Source: Microbacteriaceae bacterium PS02066 (GTDB taxonomy: Bacteria > Actinomycetota > Actinomycetes > Actinomycetales > Microbacteriaceae). Taken from it: a DNA stretch of 64,000 nt. Both the position numbers and the translations under genes were made by a program. Positions 33,997-42,196 of this stretch are shown here, piece after piece. Each line of letters starts with the position of its first letter. The first letter of the stretch is position 1. A model generated the notes under the pieces. The model was not told where the DNA came from. It did no database searches and saw nothing but the letters and a program-made list of their open reading frames with translations. The stretch lies in the NCBI GenBank assembly GCA_029959545.1, contig JASCPH010000004.1:40136-104135 (forward strand). The letters are read 5' to 3'.

Positions 33997-34761
33997 ATGA
34001 CTGCTTGGGCGAAGACATCACCTCTTGCCGACCAGCTGTTCGACGAGTGGAACAGCTTCCACTCCCACACCACTCACCACTTCGGAACGCTCGGCGAGCT
34101 GACCGGCGATGAGGCCGTGAACCTCATCCGGCAGCCGCAAGCTCCCGAACAGCGCGACGCGCTCTTGCTCGAGCTGCTCACCCTCGAGCACGCCGGCGAT
34201 ACCTTCGCCGGCCGCGTCCTGCTCAAGTCGTTCATGCCGCTCGCGCTGCGGCTGCCGAGCAGCTGCAGCAGCATGCGCAGCCTGTGGCAGCACTCCCCCG
34301 CCGACGCCCGCACTGCGACGATCGGCGTGCTCTGGGAGGTCATTCACACCTACCCGCTCGAGCGCGTCCACTCCGTCTCCGGAAACATCCGTCTCGAGAC
34401 GATCAAGAACCTCGGAGTCTGGTTCGGCAGCGAGCACAGCGTCGACGCGATGCCGATCGAGGACGAGCTGCTCGAGAAGATCGCAGGCCCCGACGAGAGC
34501 GACGACGTCTTCCGGGATCTGGTGACGATCCTCACCTGGGCGATCGACTCCGGCACCCTCCGCCGCGACGAGGTCCAGCTGCTTGCACGCATCGAGCTCG
34601 CAGAGGGTGACCCCGGTGTGGCGCGTGAGGAAGCAGCGGCCGAGCTCGGCGTCAGCCGGGAGACGCTCAACCGCCGAGTGTGCCGAATCCGCACCAAGCT
34701 CATGCAGGCCGTCAGTGGCGACATGGAGGCCAAGGTCTCCTACGCCCCGCGCCGCAGCTGA
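33997..34761 (+). CDS. Sigma-factor-like HTH protein
   Basis: 254 aa. The C-terminal ~55 residues (EEAAAELGVSRETLNRRVCRIR) look like a sigma region 4/HTH domain. The middle contains GRVLLKSFMPLALRL and LWEVIHTYPLERV...NIRLETIKNL, stretches I associate with a widespread family of orphan sigma-like proteins in Actinobacteria and their mobile elements. A clear region 2.4 is not obvious, so it may be an atypical sigma factor or a DNA-binding activator. It is transcribed away from the T4SS operon, next to promoter motif B, which makes it the leading candidate to recognise the four TGTCCGCGAA-N13-GGCCTATAC motifs. Translation is probably limited by the hairpin at 33955-33990. Confidence 0.6.
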   Translation: MTAWAKTSPLADQLFDEWNSFHSHTTHHFGTLGELTGDEAVNLIRQPQAPEQRDALLLELLTLEHAGDTFAGRVLLKSFMPLALRLPSSCSSMRSLWQHSPADARTATIGVLWEVIHTYPLERVHSVSGNIRLETIKNLGVWFGSEHSVDAMPIEDELLEKIAGPDESDDVFRDLVTILTWAIDSGTLRRDEVQLLARIELAEGDPGVAREEAAAELGVSRETLNRRVCRIRTKLMQAVSGDMEAKVSYAPRRS

Positions 34762-35047
34762 GCCAACCCGCCATCCAGGGGCAAGCGCAGTCGACGAGTC
34801 GAGCGCGCCCCACAGGCCGGAGCACACTAACCGCTCCGCCCCCCCAGACAGACAGGGCCTCTGGATGGCCCCCAGGGGCCCTGTCTTCCCCTCCGCCTCA
34901 CTCGGAGCCCTCCTCATGGCCGAAATCGCCTCAGCAGGCCGCACAGGCCCGCTTACGCCCGCATCCATCGTTTGGATGCCCCGCCACGACTCCCCTACCA
35001 GCCCTCGCGACACGCGCACTCCACCATCGCCAGCGCGGCGCCACACA
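34762..35047. other. Non-coding stretch after the sigma-like gene
   Basis: No convincing gene on either strand; open frames here use Pro/Arg/Thr-rich, non-typical codons. It holds C-rich, G-poor sequence on the plus strand (34860-34900) and from about 34980 the first loosely spaced CGC motifs of the partition array. Confidence 0.5.
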
Positions 35048-35502
35048 CGCGCTACCCCGCCGCGATGCTCTGCGCTGTACCCACGCAGCAACGTCGCGAT
35101 AGCCTCCCGCCACTCCCCCGCCAGATCACCGCATCACTCGCGCGATACGCTGAGCAACCCCCGCGCCACACCCGCGCTAGTCATCCGCAATAACACTCGC
35201 AATACTCGCGCTAGCTCATCGCCCTACCCGCGCATGATGTTGCGCTCTAACATGCGCACTACTAGCGCGAGTCGGTCGCCTGTACTGCTCTTTGATTGCG
35301 CATTGCTTGTGCCTGTACGTCGCGACTTTGGCGCGTTACATGTCGCAGATAGAGCGCAAGTACACGCGCACTGCATGCGCCGTCATTGCTCCAATACAGC
35401 GCGTCTAGTGCACGGCGCTAGCGCGGTTGCATCGCAACCTCTAGCGCATGCGCCGCGCACGACACGCGCGAGTGTTGTTGCATATAGGCGTGAATGTGAC
35501 GC
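35048..35502. repeat. CGC array with ~11-bp period: candidate centromere (parS)
   Basis: CGC triplets stand at 35108, 35119, 35130, 35141, 35162, 35173, 35186, 35198, 35209, 35220, 35231, 35243, 35255, 35266, 35277, 35299, 35321, 35332, 35344, 35355, 35367, 35378, 35400, 35422, 35433, 35445, 35456 and 35467. Steps are 11-13 bp, or doubles of 11 where one is missing. The intervening 8 bases are AT-richer than the surroundings (for example CGCAATAC, CGCATGAT, CGCTCTAA). The array lies directly before parA-parB, the place of a centromere, and fits repeated sites for ribbon-helix-helix partition proteins; the R1 ParR sites also repeat every 11 bp. It has no coding capacity. Confidence 0.75.
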
Positions 35503-35508
35503 TATACT
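35478..35508 (+). promoter_or_regulatory. Promoter of the parA operon inside the array
   Basis: TTGCAT (35478-35483), 19 bp, TATACT (35503-35508). The start of transcription falls at about 35515, right at the ATG of a small ORF, so the mRNA may be leaderless. GTGAATGTGACGC (35490-35502), a half-match to the palindromic operator found at 19684 and 62220, lies between the two boxes. The embedding in the CGC array suggests autorepression by the partition protein. Confidence 0.65.
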
Positions 35509-35515
35509 GACGCCC

Positions 35516-35620
35516 ATGAACCCGCCACAGTTGCCCCATACCCGCGCCACACATCCGCACATCGCGCGCTCGACTGGCGCGACCGCTGTCAACACCCTCG
35601 TCCGTGGAGGCCGATCGTGA
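35516..35620 (+). CDS. 34-aa leader ORF overlapping parA
   Basis: ATG 35516 stands about 8 bp after the TATACT box with no ribosome-binding site, as in leaderless mRNAs. The ORF ([14 protein letters not shown]...) ends at the TGA that overlaps the GTG of parA (GTGA). The peptide is His/Pro/Arg-rich and unlike known proteins. It could serve to couple parA translation to leaderless initiation. A similar 34-codon ORF overlaps the primase gene at 55505. Confidence 0.45.
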   Translation: MNPPQLPHTRATHPHIARSTGATAVNTLVRGGRS

Positions 35621-36291
35621 GAATCATCGGCGTCTGCAACCAGAAGGGCGGGGTGGGCAAGACCACCACCGTCATGAACCTCGCGGCCGCGCTGTCCCGC
35701 GCCAACAATGTGCTCGTGGTCGACGTTGACCCGCAGCAGTCCGCAGCACGCTGGGCCGAGCGAGCGGGGGATGACCTTCCGTTCGACTTCGCAGCCGACG
35801 TCGATCCCAACAACATCATGGGATTGCGTGACCTCGACGGCTACGACATCGTCCTCGTCGACACGCCTGGCAGCCATGAGAACACCGGCGTCCTCACCGC
35901 AGTCCTGCAGGTCGCCGACTTCATCGTCCTGCCGCTGGAAGCCGCCACCATGGCGATCGAATCGGTCGCGGACACCTTGGTCGAGCACATCATCCCGACC
36001 GGGGTGCCCTACCGACTCCTGCTGAACAAGATCGACACCCGCCGCGGCGGTCGGCGACTCGAGGACTGGGAAGAGCAGCTCGACACCGTCGAGTTCATCG
36101 AGGGGCAGATCGGACTCCCGCGTTTCCAGCGTCACATTCGTCTGTCCGCGAGCGTCGAGGACGCTCCCTTCGACGGCAAGGTCGTCACGCAGTACACCGA
36201 TTCCCGCAAGAACCAAGCAGCGATCTCCGACTACACCAGTGTCGCGTTGGAGCTCACGTCGCTGTGGGCCAACCAGATGAAGGAGGCCTGA
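35617..36291 (+). CDS. parA: ParA partition ATPase
   Basis: 224-aa Walker-type ATPase of the small, type Ib class, lacking an N-terminal HTH. Deviant Walker [10 protein letters not shown] is at residues 9-17, the A' motif [13 protein letters not shown] near residues 36-48, and Walker B IVLVDTPG near residue 83. It moves plasmid copies apart together with the ParB-like protein and the upstream array. GTG 35617 is preceded by GGAGG at 7 bp. The stop is 1 bp from the start of the next gene. Since it lacks an HTH, repression of the operon probably falls to ParB. Confidence 0.92.
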   Translation: MRIIGVCNQKGGVGKTTTVMNLAAALSRANNVLVVDVDPQQSAARWAERAGDDLPFDFAADVDPNNIMGLRDLDGYDIVLVDTPGSHENTGVLTAVLQVADFIVLPLEAATMAIESVADTLVEHIIPTGVPYRLLLNKIDTRRGGRRLEDWEEQLDTVEFIEGQIGLPRFQRHIRLSASVEDAPFDGKVVTQYTDSRKNQAAISDYTSVALELTSLWANQMKEA

Positions 36292-36292
36292 C

Positions 36293-36892
36293 ATGGCTCG
36301 TCAGGATCTCGGAAAACTCACCCGCCGCACCGCGCCGACGCCGGCTCCCGCAGAACCCGTGGAGCCCCCCGTCGACCAGGCTCCGCCCCCGGAGCCCGCC
36401 CCTGCAGCGGCGGTCGAACCCGCGGCCGCTCCTGCGAAGAAGCAGGCGCCGCGCAAGCAGCCGACTCGCACGACCCGCACGGAGGACGAAGACGGGGGAG
36501 AGAGGGAGGAGCGGGAGACCGCGACCAAGGGCGTCCCCGTCCACCTTCCGGTCCCACTGAACGACCGCCTGCAGGCGTACATGGCCAAGACGCGCAAGAG
36601 CCACCAGACGGTCCTCCTGGACGCCGTCTCGGCTACCTATAAGCGTCTTCCTGAACTGATCCGCCAAGCCACCGCCGGCGGAGAAGAGACTGACGAGGAC
36701 TGGACGGATCTGTTCAACAGGCAGAAGCGTCCCGCCCCCGTCTCCGACGCGGGGCCCCGCGTCAAGCACACCGTGCGCGTTGCCCCGTCGTACCGCGCGA
36801 TCCTCGATCGCGTCACCGCTGAACTCGATGCTCCCTCCCGGAACTTCGTCATCATCACCGCCTACGAGGCATTCCTTCCGCCTCTCGACTAG
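36293..36892 (+). CDS. parB: ParB-like centromere-binding protein, two ribbon-helix-helix units
   Basis: 199 aa. The first ~80 residues are a disordered Pro/Ala-rich, then Arg/Glu-rich tail of the kind that stimulates ParA. Two ribbon-helix-helix-like units follow: VPVHLPVPLNDRLQAYM... (residues ~82-115) and HTVRVAPSYRAILDRV... (residues ~160-195). It has no ParB/Spo0J box II, so it is the type Ib partner of a small ParA. It would bind the CGC-phased array and probably represses the parA promoter. As in the protein at 24885, both halves of the DNA-binding fold are on one chain. Confidence 0.75.
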   Translation: MARQDLGKLTRRTAPTPAPAEPVEPPVDQAPPPEPAPAAAVEPAAAPAKKQAPRKQPTRTTRTEDEDGGEREERETATKGVPVHLPVPLNDRLQAYMAKTRKSHQTVLLDAVSATYKRLPELIRQATAGGEETDEDWTDLFNRQKRPAPVSDAGPRVKHTVRVAPSYRAILDRVTAELDAPSRNFVIITAYEAFLPPLD

Positions 36893-37011
36893 ACGGTGCG
36901 GTGTCCAGCTACAGCAGAAGACCAGCTGTCGCTACAGCGGTATATGAGACACTCACCGAACTGCTTAGACACCTACCCCACATCCGCCCCACGATGAAGG
37001 ATTGACCTCCA

Positions 37012-37704
37012 ATGACCACCACCACTGACCGCAAGAGCAAGCGCACGAAAGAGACCACCGAGCCGGGCGAGCAGAAGCAAGGACTCACTCCTGCAGTCCT
37101 GCAGCCGACGAAGTCTCGCCGGCGCCCCGCGATCATCGCCCTCGGCATCGCGCTTGTCCTCCTCGGCGGAATCGGCGTGTGGTGGGTCACCACGAACCTC
37201 ACCCGCACCGTCAGCGTCATGGCGACCAGCGTCGACGTCTCGCGCGGGGAGACGATCACCACGGACGACCTCACGACCATCCAGCTCGCCGGCGGGCAGC
37301 AGGTCGACGCGGTCTCCGCCGCGGATGCCGCCGACCTCGTCGGAACCACCGCGCTGGTCGACCTGCCCGCCGGCACCCTCATCACGTCGGCCAACACCGG
37401 CGACACCCTCGCGGTGCCGGCCGGCTCCTCGATCGTGGGCGTCACGCTCACCCAGGCACAGATGCCCGGCTACCAGCTCGCAGCAGGCGACAAGGTCCGT
37501 GTCGTCGAGACCCCCGTCACTCAGGGCGACCCGCCCGTCGAGACCCCCAAGAGCTTCAACGCCACGGTGTTCACCGCCACCTACGACACTGAGACCCAGG
37601 TGTGGGTTGTCGACCTGGTCGTGCCGAACCGTGAAGCACCCGACATCGCCGCTCGTGCCGCCACCGGCCGCGTCGCGCTGGTCATCGACTCGACGGGGGA
37701 GTGA
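37012..37704 (+). CDS. CpaB/RcpC-like SAF-domain protein of the Tad pilus
   Basis: 230 aa: basic cytoplasmic N-terminus, one membrane helix (residues ~42-60), and an extracytoplasmic SAF domain (SVDVSRGETITTDDLTTIQL near residues 74-93; VDLPAGTLITSANT near residue 118). CpaB/RcpC proteins take part in Flp pilus assembly at the cell surface. The gene starts 119 bp after parB, a gap that may hold its own promoter, and leads directly into the pilus ATPase genes. The length is typical for Gram-positive members. Confidence 0.82.
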   Translation: MTTTTDRKSKRTKETTEPGEQKQGLTPAVLQPTKSRRRPAIIALGIALVLLGGIGVWWVTTNLTRTVSVMATSVDVSRGETITTDDLTTIQLAGGQQVDAVSAADAADLVGTTALVDLPAGTLITSANTGDTLAVPAGSSIVGVTLTQAQMPGYQLAAGDKVRVVETPVTQGDPPVETPKSFNATVFTATYDTETQVWVVDLVVPNREAPDIAARAATGRVALVIDSTGE

Positions 37705-37710
37705 CCCCGC

Positions 37711-38538
37711 ATGGCGATCATCTTCCTTGCCAGCGCGTCCGGCGCTCCCGGCGTGACCACCGCCGCCGGCGCCCTGGCCCTCAACTGGTCCAAGCCCGTG
37801 ATCCTCGTCGAGGCCGACACCACCAAGACCAGCAGCATCATCCCCGGACTCATCCGCGGGCAGGTCTACCACAGCACCGGACTGACCGAAGCGGCCGTCG
37901 CCGACCAGTACGGCGCTCTGACCCCTGACAAGCTCTGGGAACAGACCGTCGAGCTCAGCCCCCGCTCAGTGCTCATCCCCGGCTTCAAGAGTCTGCAGGG
38001 CGCCGCCGGCGCGGGCCCCCACTTCTGGCGGGCACTGCTCGACGCGCTGCGCCCCTACGAGTCCGCCGGGTACGACATCCTCGTCGACGGCGGGCGCCTC
38101 CACGTCAACGACCCTCGACTCCCGCTGCTGCGCGAGGCGGACAGCATCACCCTGTTCACCGATCGCACGCTGCCCTCCGTGGCAGCCGTGCTCGCACACT
38201 GGCGCTCCCTCGACGAGAACCGCAACACCGTCCCCGAGTGGCTGCTGAACACGCTCAACGAGATCGGGCACGCCAGCTACGTCGATCTCCTCGTCACCGA
38301 ACGCCCCACCACGCAGGAGACCTGGCCTCTCAAGACCGTCACCAAGCAGATCGGCATGAACCTGCTGGGCACCATCCCCTGGGATCCGAAGGGCGCCGCC
38401 ATCTACTCGGTCGGCGCACCCACCCTCGGCGCCCAGCGCACCCCCTACGCGCGGGCCATCGGCGCGCTGCTGCTCAGCTACAGCGATGTCCTCAACACCC
38501 GCACTTACACGACCACCGACTGGGAGGGACAGCAGTGA
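37711..38538 (+). CDS. TadZ/CpaE-like ATPase with a degenerate P-loop
   Basis: 275-aa ParA/MinD-superfamily protein at the TadZ position. The P-loop region reads GAPGVTTAAG (residues ~11-20): the signature lysines of Walker A are missing, though the shape is kept. Switch region LVEADTTKTSS (near residue 32) and LVDGG (near residue 118) match the fold. TadZ proteins place the pilus machinery at a pole, and some are known to be atypical ATPases. It starts 7 bp after the CpaB-like gene and overlaps the TadA gene (GTGA). Confidence 0.75.
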   Translation: MAIIFLASASGAPGVTTAAGALALNWSKPVILVEADTTKTSSIIPGLIRGQVYHSTGLTEAAVADQYGALTPDKLWEQTVELSPRSVLIPGFKSLQGAAGAGPHFWRALLDALRPYESAGYDILVDGGRLHVNDPRLPLLREADSITLFTDRTLPSVAAVLAHWRSLDENRNTVPEWLLNTLNEIGHASYVDLLVTERPTTQETWPLKTVTKQIGMNLLGTIPWDPKGAAIYSVGAPTLGAQRTPYARAIGALLLSYSDVLNTRTYTTTDWEGQQ

Positions 38539-40142
38539 GCGACCCCACGCCCGACCCCGCAGACCTGGGAAACATCCCGTTCTTCACCGCGCCGGCACCG
38601 GCCACCCCGCAGGCGCCGACGACCGCACCGGCCGACACGGGCCTGCGCAACCTGGGCCACGCCGCCGCGCACCTGACCCGCGCGGCACAGCGGAACGCCC
38701 CGGCCGAGGCAGTCCCCACGGCACCCGCAGCTCCGATCGTGCCGGCACCGCCCACCATCCCCGAGCGGCCGGCACCCGAGGTCACCCCGCCAACCACCCT
38801 CGACGCCCGCAGCGATCTGCCCTGGGCCGACATCGCCGCCATTCGCGACGAGGTCTCCCGTGAGCTCGCCGCAGTGTTCAGCGAGTCCATGGACATCACC
38901 GCCGAGCAGCGCGAACAGACAGCGCAGGACCACATCGTTGACCGGGTCCGAGCTCGCGTCGACGACCAGACCCGCCGCCCCGGCGAGGGGCGCTGGCCGG
39001 CCCCGATGCAGACCGCCATCCGGCAGGCCGTCTTCGACCAGCTGTTCCGCCTGGGTCGGCTGCAGCCGCTCGTCGACGAGCCCGACGTTGAGAACATCCA
39101 CATCAACGGGTTCGACGACGTCTGGATCTCCTACGCGGACGGCCGCGTGGTCAAGTACCAGTACCCGATCGCCGAGAACGACCGTGAGCTCGAGCGAGAG
39201 ATCAACCTGCTCGCCGCCCGCTCGGGGGAGGGCGGCCGATCGTTCACGAGCGCCCGGCCGCGACTGCACATGGACCTGCCCGGCGGGGCGCGTCTGGCAG
39301 CGATCGCCGAACCCGTCGCCACCCGACCGACGATCGTCATCCGTATCCACCGCCTCGTCGACGTCACCCTCGACCAGCTCGTGGAGCGCGGCACCATCAC
39401 CCGCCAGGCGGCAGCCTTCCTCCGCGCGGCCGTCATCGCCGGGGTCTCCGTCGTCACCAGCGGCTTCCCCGGCGCAGGCAAGACCACACTGCTGCGCGCA
39501 CTCGCCGACTGCATCCCGGCCGAAGAGAAGATCGTCACGATCGAGATGGAGCGTGAGCTCTACCTTCACAAGATCAACGACCGCCACCCGCGAGTGGTCT
39601 CACTCGAGGCGAAGCCGGGGGAGGGGGAGCGTGGCGCCGATGGTCGGCTGCCCGGTGAGATCACCCCCGAAGACCTGGTCTACGACACCCTCCGACTGGA
39701 CACCCAGCGCTTCATCGTCGGCGAGGTCCGTGGCCCTGAGATCTACGCCATGATGCAGGCCATGCAGTCCGGTGTCGGGTCGCTGTCCACCCTGCACGCC
39801 GCCAGCGCAGACGACTCGATCGACCGCATGTCGGCGCTGATGCTGTCCCGCGGCAACAACACGACCCCCGTGTACGCCTACCGGATGATCGAGCAGAACA
39901 TCAAGATCGTGGTGCAGATCTCGAAGATCATCGACCCCGCGACCGGCAAGCCCCGCCGCGTCGTCACCGAGATCGCCGAGATCCTGCCCGGCGAGGAGCA
40001 GAACAACTCCCGCCCCGTGGCCTCTCAGGTGTTCCGCTTCGACCGATCCAGCGGCAGCCTCATCACCGCTGACATGCCATCGCCGCGGCTCCTCGAGGAG
40101 CTCAAGTTCTACGGCTTCGACCCCGCGAACCTGGGAGTGTGA
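38535..40142 (+). CDS. tadA: TadA/CpaF secretion ATPase
   Basis: 535-aa hexameric motor of the Tad/Flp pilus. The GTG at 38535 overlaps the TadZ stop and is chosen for that reason. The first ~95 residues are a Pro/Ala-rich tail. Motifs: Walker A PGAGKTTLLRAL near residue 315, Asp box EMERELYL near residue 340, Walker B FIVGEVRGPE near residue 395, His box GSLSTLHAAS near residue 418. All are intact. It powers assembly of the pilin encoded at 41987, together with the two TadB/TadC platform proteins that follow. Confidence 0.93.
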   Translation: MSDPTPDPADLGNIPFFTAPAPATPQAPTTAPADTGLRNLGHAAAHLTRAAQRNAPAEAVPTAPAAPIVPAPPTIPERPAPEVTPPTTLDARSDLPWADIAAIRDEVSRELAAVFSESMDITAEQREQTAQDHIVDRVRARVDDQTRRPGEGRWPAPMQTAIRQAVFDQLFRLGRLQPLVDEPDVENIHINGFDDVWISYADGRVVKYQYPIAENDRELEREINLLAARSGEGGRSFTSARPRLHMDLPGGARLAAIAEPVATRPTIVIRIHRLVDVTLDQLVERGTITRQAAAFLRAAVIAGVSVVTSGFPGAGKTTLLRALADCIPAEEKIVTIEMERELYLHKINDRHPRVVSLEAKPGEGERGADGRLPGEITPEDLVYDTLRLDTQRFIVGEVRGPEIYAMMQAMQSGVGSLSTLHAASADDSIDRMSALMLSRGNNTTPVYAYRMIEQNIKIVVQISKIIDPATGKPRRVVTEIAEILPGEEQNNSRPVASQVFRFDRSSGSLITADMPSPRLLEELKFYGFDPANLGV

Positions 40143-40143
40143 G

Positions 40144-41010
40144 ATGACTACCGCAACCCTCGCCCTGTGCATCATCGTCGCGGTCGCCGGCGCGATCCTG
40201 GTCATCCTCGGCGCCGCCCACAAGCCCAGCACCAGCGGACTTCCCACGCGCAGCGCGCTTCGCGGGAAGGCGACACGCGACTTCACCCGCACGCAGCAGA
40301 TCCAGCTCGTCGGCGGCGCCGCGGTCGGTCTGGTGTTCGCGCTGATCACCGGATGGTGGCTGCTCGTGATCGCCGTGCCCGTCGCCGCTGTCGGCCTGCC
40401 ATGGCTGCTGCAGAAGGGCCCCGAGGAGAACACGATCGCCAAGCTCGACGCCCTCGAGTCCTGGACCCGCAGCCTCGCCGGCCTCACCGTCTCCGGCGCC
40501 GGCCTCGAACGCACCATCGCCGCATCGCTGAGCAGCTGCCCCGAAGCGATCCGCCCGCAGGTCACGCAGCTCGTCGCGCGCATCAACGCCCGGTGGACCA
40601 CCACCGCGGCGCTGCAGGCGTTTGCCGACGACCTCAACGATGAGACCGCGGACGTGCTCGTGATGCACCTTCTCCGCAAGGCCGAGCTCCGCGGATCCGG
40701 CCTCGCCGCCTCGCTCGAGGATCTCGCCAAGAGCATCTTCGAGCGGGTCAAGATGCGCCGCCAGATCGAAGCCGACCGCGCCACCCCGCGCAACGAGGCA
40801 CGGTTCGTCGTCTACTTCACCGTCGCGCTGCTCGTACTCCTGGTCCTCGCCCAGCAGTACTCCGCCCCCTACGGCACCCCGATCGGTCAACTCCTGTTCG
40901 CCGCATATCTCGTCAGCTACGCCCTCGTATTGCTGTGGATGCGACGCATCAGCCGCGGCGTGCCGGCACCCCGTCTGCTCGTTGCCACCGAGAAAGCTGG
41001 TGAGAAGTGA
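40144..41010 (+). CDS. TadB-like pilus platform protein
   Basis: 288-aa type II secretion F-domain protein with hydrophobic helices at residues ~4-22, ~58-90, and two near the C-terminus (~222-240 and ~246-262). The cytoplasmic F domain between residues ~110 and ~205 (LESWTRSLAGLTVSGAG...) is typical. It forms, with the next gene product, the inner-membrane platform on which TadA acts. It starts 1 bp after the TadA stop and overlaps TadC (GTGA). Confidence 0.88.
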   Translation: MTTATLALCIIVAVAGAILVILGAAHKPSTSGLPTRSALRGKATRDFTRTQQIQLVGGAAVGLVFALITGWWLLVIAVPVAAVGLPWLLQKGPEENTIAKLDALESWTRSLAGLTVSGAGLERTIAASLSSCPEAIRPQVTQLVARINARWTTTAALQAFADDLNDETADVLVMHLLRKAELRGSGLAASLEDLAKSIFERVKMRRQIEADRATPRNEARFVVYFTVALLVLLVLAQQYSAPYGTPIGQLLFAAYLVSYALVLLWMRRISRGVPAPRLLVATEKAGEK

Positions 41011-41888
41011 ACCTCGCACTGATCGTCCTCCCTGGCCTCGTCCTGGGGCTCGGCTTCGCGCTGGTCATCGCCGCACTGGTGCCCACCCAGCCCAGCCTCT
41101 CCGCAGCGCTCGATCGGATCGGCACCACCACCGTCGCCGCCGACCCCGCCTACGCCGCCACCCTCGAGAACCGGGTGGGCTCAGCCGTCCTCCGTCGCGT
41201 CGGCGACAGCCCCTCTCTCAAGATCCCCACCCGCGATCTGCGCCTGATCGGCATGAGCGTTAACCGGTTCCTGTACCAGAAGGTGCTCTCCGCCGGCCTC
41301 GGCCTCATCGCCCCCATCGCGATCGGACTGATCTTCCAAGTCCTCGGCCTGACCGCGTTCTACATCCCCGCGCTGTTCGGCATCCCCCTCGCCATCGGCG
41401 GCTGGTACCTGCCCAACCTGCTCGTCCGCGACCAGGCCGAAGCCGCCCGCAAGGAGTTCTCCCGCTCGGTCGCCGTCTACATGGAGCTCGTCGGATCCGA
41501 ACGCATCAGCGGCGCCCCTCCCGGCAAAGCCCTCGAGTCCGCCGCCCAGGTCGGACGCAACTGGGCATTCGTCCGAATCCGCCAAACCCTCACCGAAGCC
41601 CGCTACGCCGGCACCGCACCCTGGGACGCGCTCGAGCAGCTCTCCCTCGAGATCAACGTCCCCGACCTGGGTGAAATCGCCAAGGTGATCAGGCTCTCGG
41701 GGGAGCAAGGAGCGTCGGTATATGAGACACTCAGGGCACGGGGGCAGAACCTCCGGGACCGACTTCTGAATGATGAAGTGACGGAGGCGAACAAAGCGAC
41801 CAACAAGATGACCATCCCGATGACCCTCACCGGCGTCCTCTTCATGCTTCTGCTCGGAACTCCCTTCGTGCTCAACGCATTCTTCTGA
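41007..41888 (+). CDS. TadC-like pilus platform protein
   Basis: 293-aa second F-domain membrane protein, with helices at residues ~5-23, ~92-112, ~115-135 and ~270-290, and the cytoplasmic F domain between (SVAVYMELVGSERISGAPPGKAL). It starts with GTG 41007 overlapping the TadB stop. The gene contains CGGTATATGAGACACTCA at 41716, also found before the CpaB-like gene at 36938. It closes the first Tad transcription unit; a new promoter motif follows. Confidence 0.88.
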   Translation: MNLALIVLPGLVLGLGFALVIAALVPTQPSLSAALDRIGTTTVAADPAYAATLENRVGSAVLRRVGDSPSLKIPTRDLRLIGMSVNRFLYQKVLSAGLGLIAPIAIGLIFQVLGLTAFYIPALFGIPLAIGGWYLPNLLVRDQAEAARKEFSRSVAVYMELVGSERISGAPPGKALESAAQVGRNWAFVRIRQTLTEARYAGTAPWDALEQLSLEINVPDLGEIAKVIRLSGEQGASVYETLRARGQNLRDRLLNDEVTEANKATNKMTIPMTLTGVLFMLLLGTPFVLNAFF

Positions 41889-41905
41889 GACGTTGGAAGT
41901 CGATT

Positions 41906-41938
41906 GTCCGCGAAGGCCCCAAACCGAGGCCTATACCT
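41906..41938 (+). promoter_or_regulatory. Bipartite promoter motif C (pilin operon)
   Basis: TGTCCGCGAA (41906-41915), 13 bp, GGCCTATAC (41929-41937), then C. The predicted -10 (TATACC, 41933-41938) puts the transcript start about 42 bp before the pilin ATG. A separate strong promoter for the pilin makes sense because the subunit is needed in excess of the assembly proteins. Confidence 0.8.
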
Positions 41939-41986
41939 AATAGACCAAGCACCACCCACCCAGAGAGAGAAAGGAACCAGGATCCT

Positions 41987-42181
41987 ATGTCGACCCTGAG
42001 CCGAGAGTTCCTGTCCCGCATGCGCGGGCGGGCAGCTCGCTTCACCGAAGAGCCCGAACGTGGCTCCATCACCCTCGAGCAGGTCATCTGGACCGCCGGC
42101 ATCGCGCTCGCCGCCGTGGCCGTCGTGGCGATCATCGTCACCGCGATCAACGCCTACGCCGGCCAGATCCCCACCGGCTGA
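41987..42181 (+). CDS. Flp-type major pilin
   Basis: 64-aa prepilin. The leader ends RG, followed by SITLEQVI: Gly at -1 and Glu at +5, the type IV prepilin cleavage pattern. One hydrophobic helix follows (residues ~32-55) and a very short C-terminus, as in Flp pilins. It would be cut by the prepilin peptidase encoded at 49716. GAAAGGA stands before the ATG. It is the first gene after promoter motif C, in keeping with high demand. Confidence 0.85.
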   Translation: MSTLSREFLSRMRGRAARFTEEPERGSITLEQVIWTAGIALAAVAVVAIIVTAINAYAGQIPTG

Positions 42182-42196
42182 AAGAGCCACCCGCAG

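Noticed and set aside
34762..35515. Coding potential in the gap before parA
   Set aside because: Open frames are short, Pro/Thr/Arg-rich and cross the phased CGC array; only the 34-codon ORF at 35516 has supporting signals.
36901..37005. 34-codon GTG-started ORF between parB and the CpaB-like gene
   Set aside because: Uses codons rare in neighbours (AGA, ACA, CTA) and has no ribosome-binding site; more likely a promoter region.
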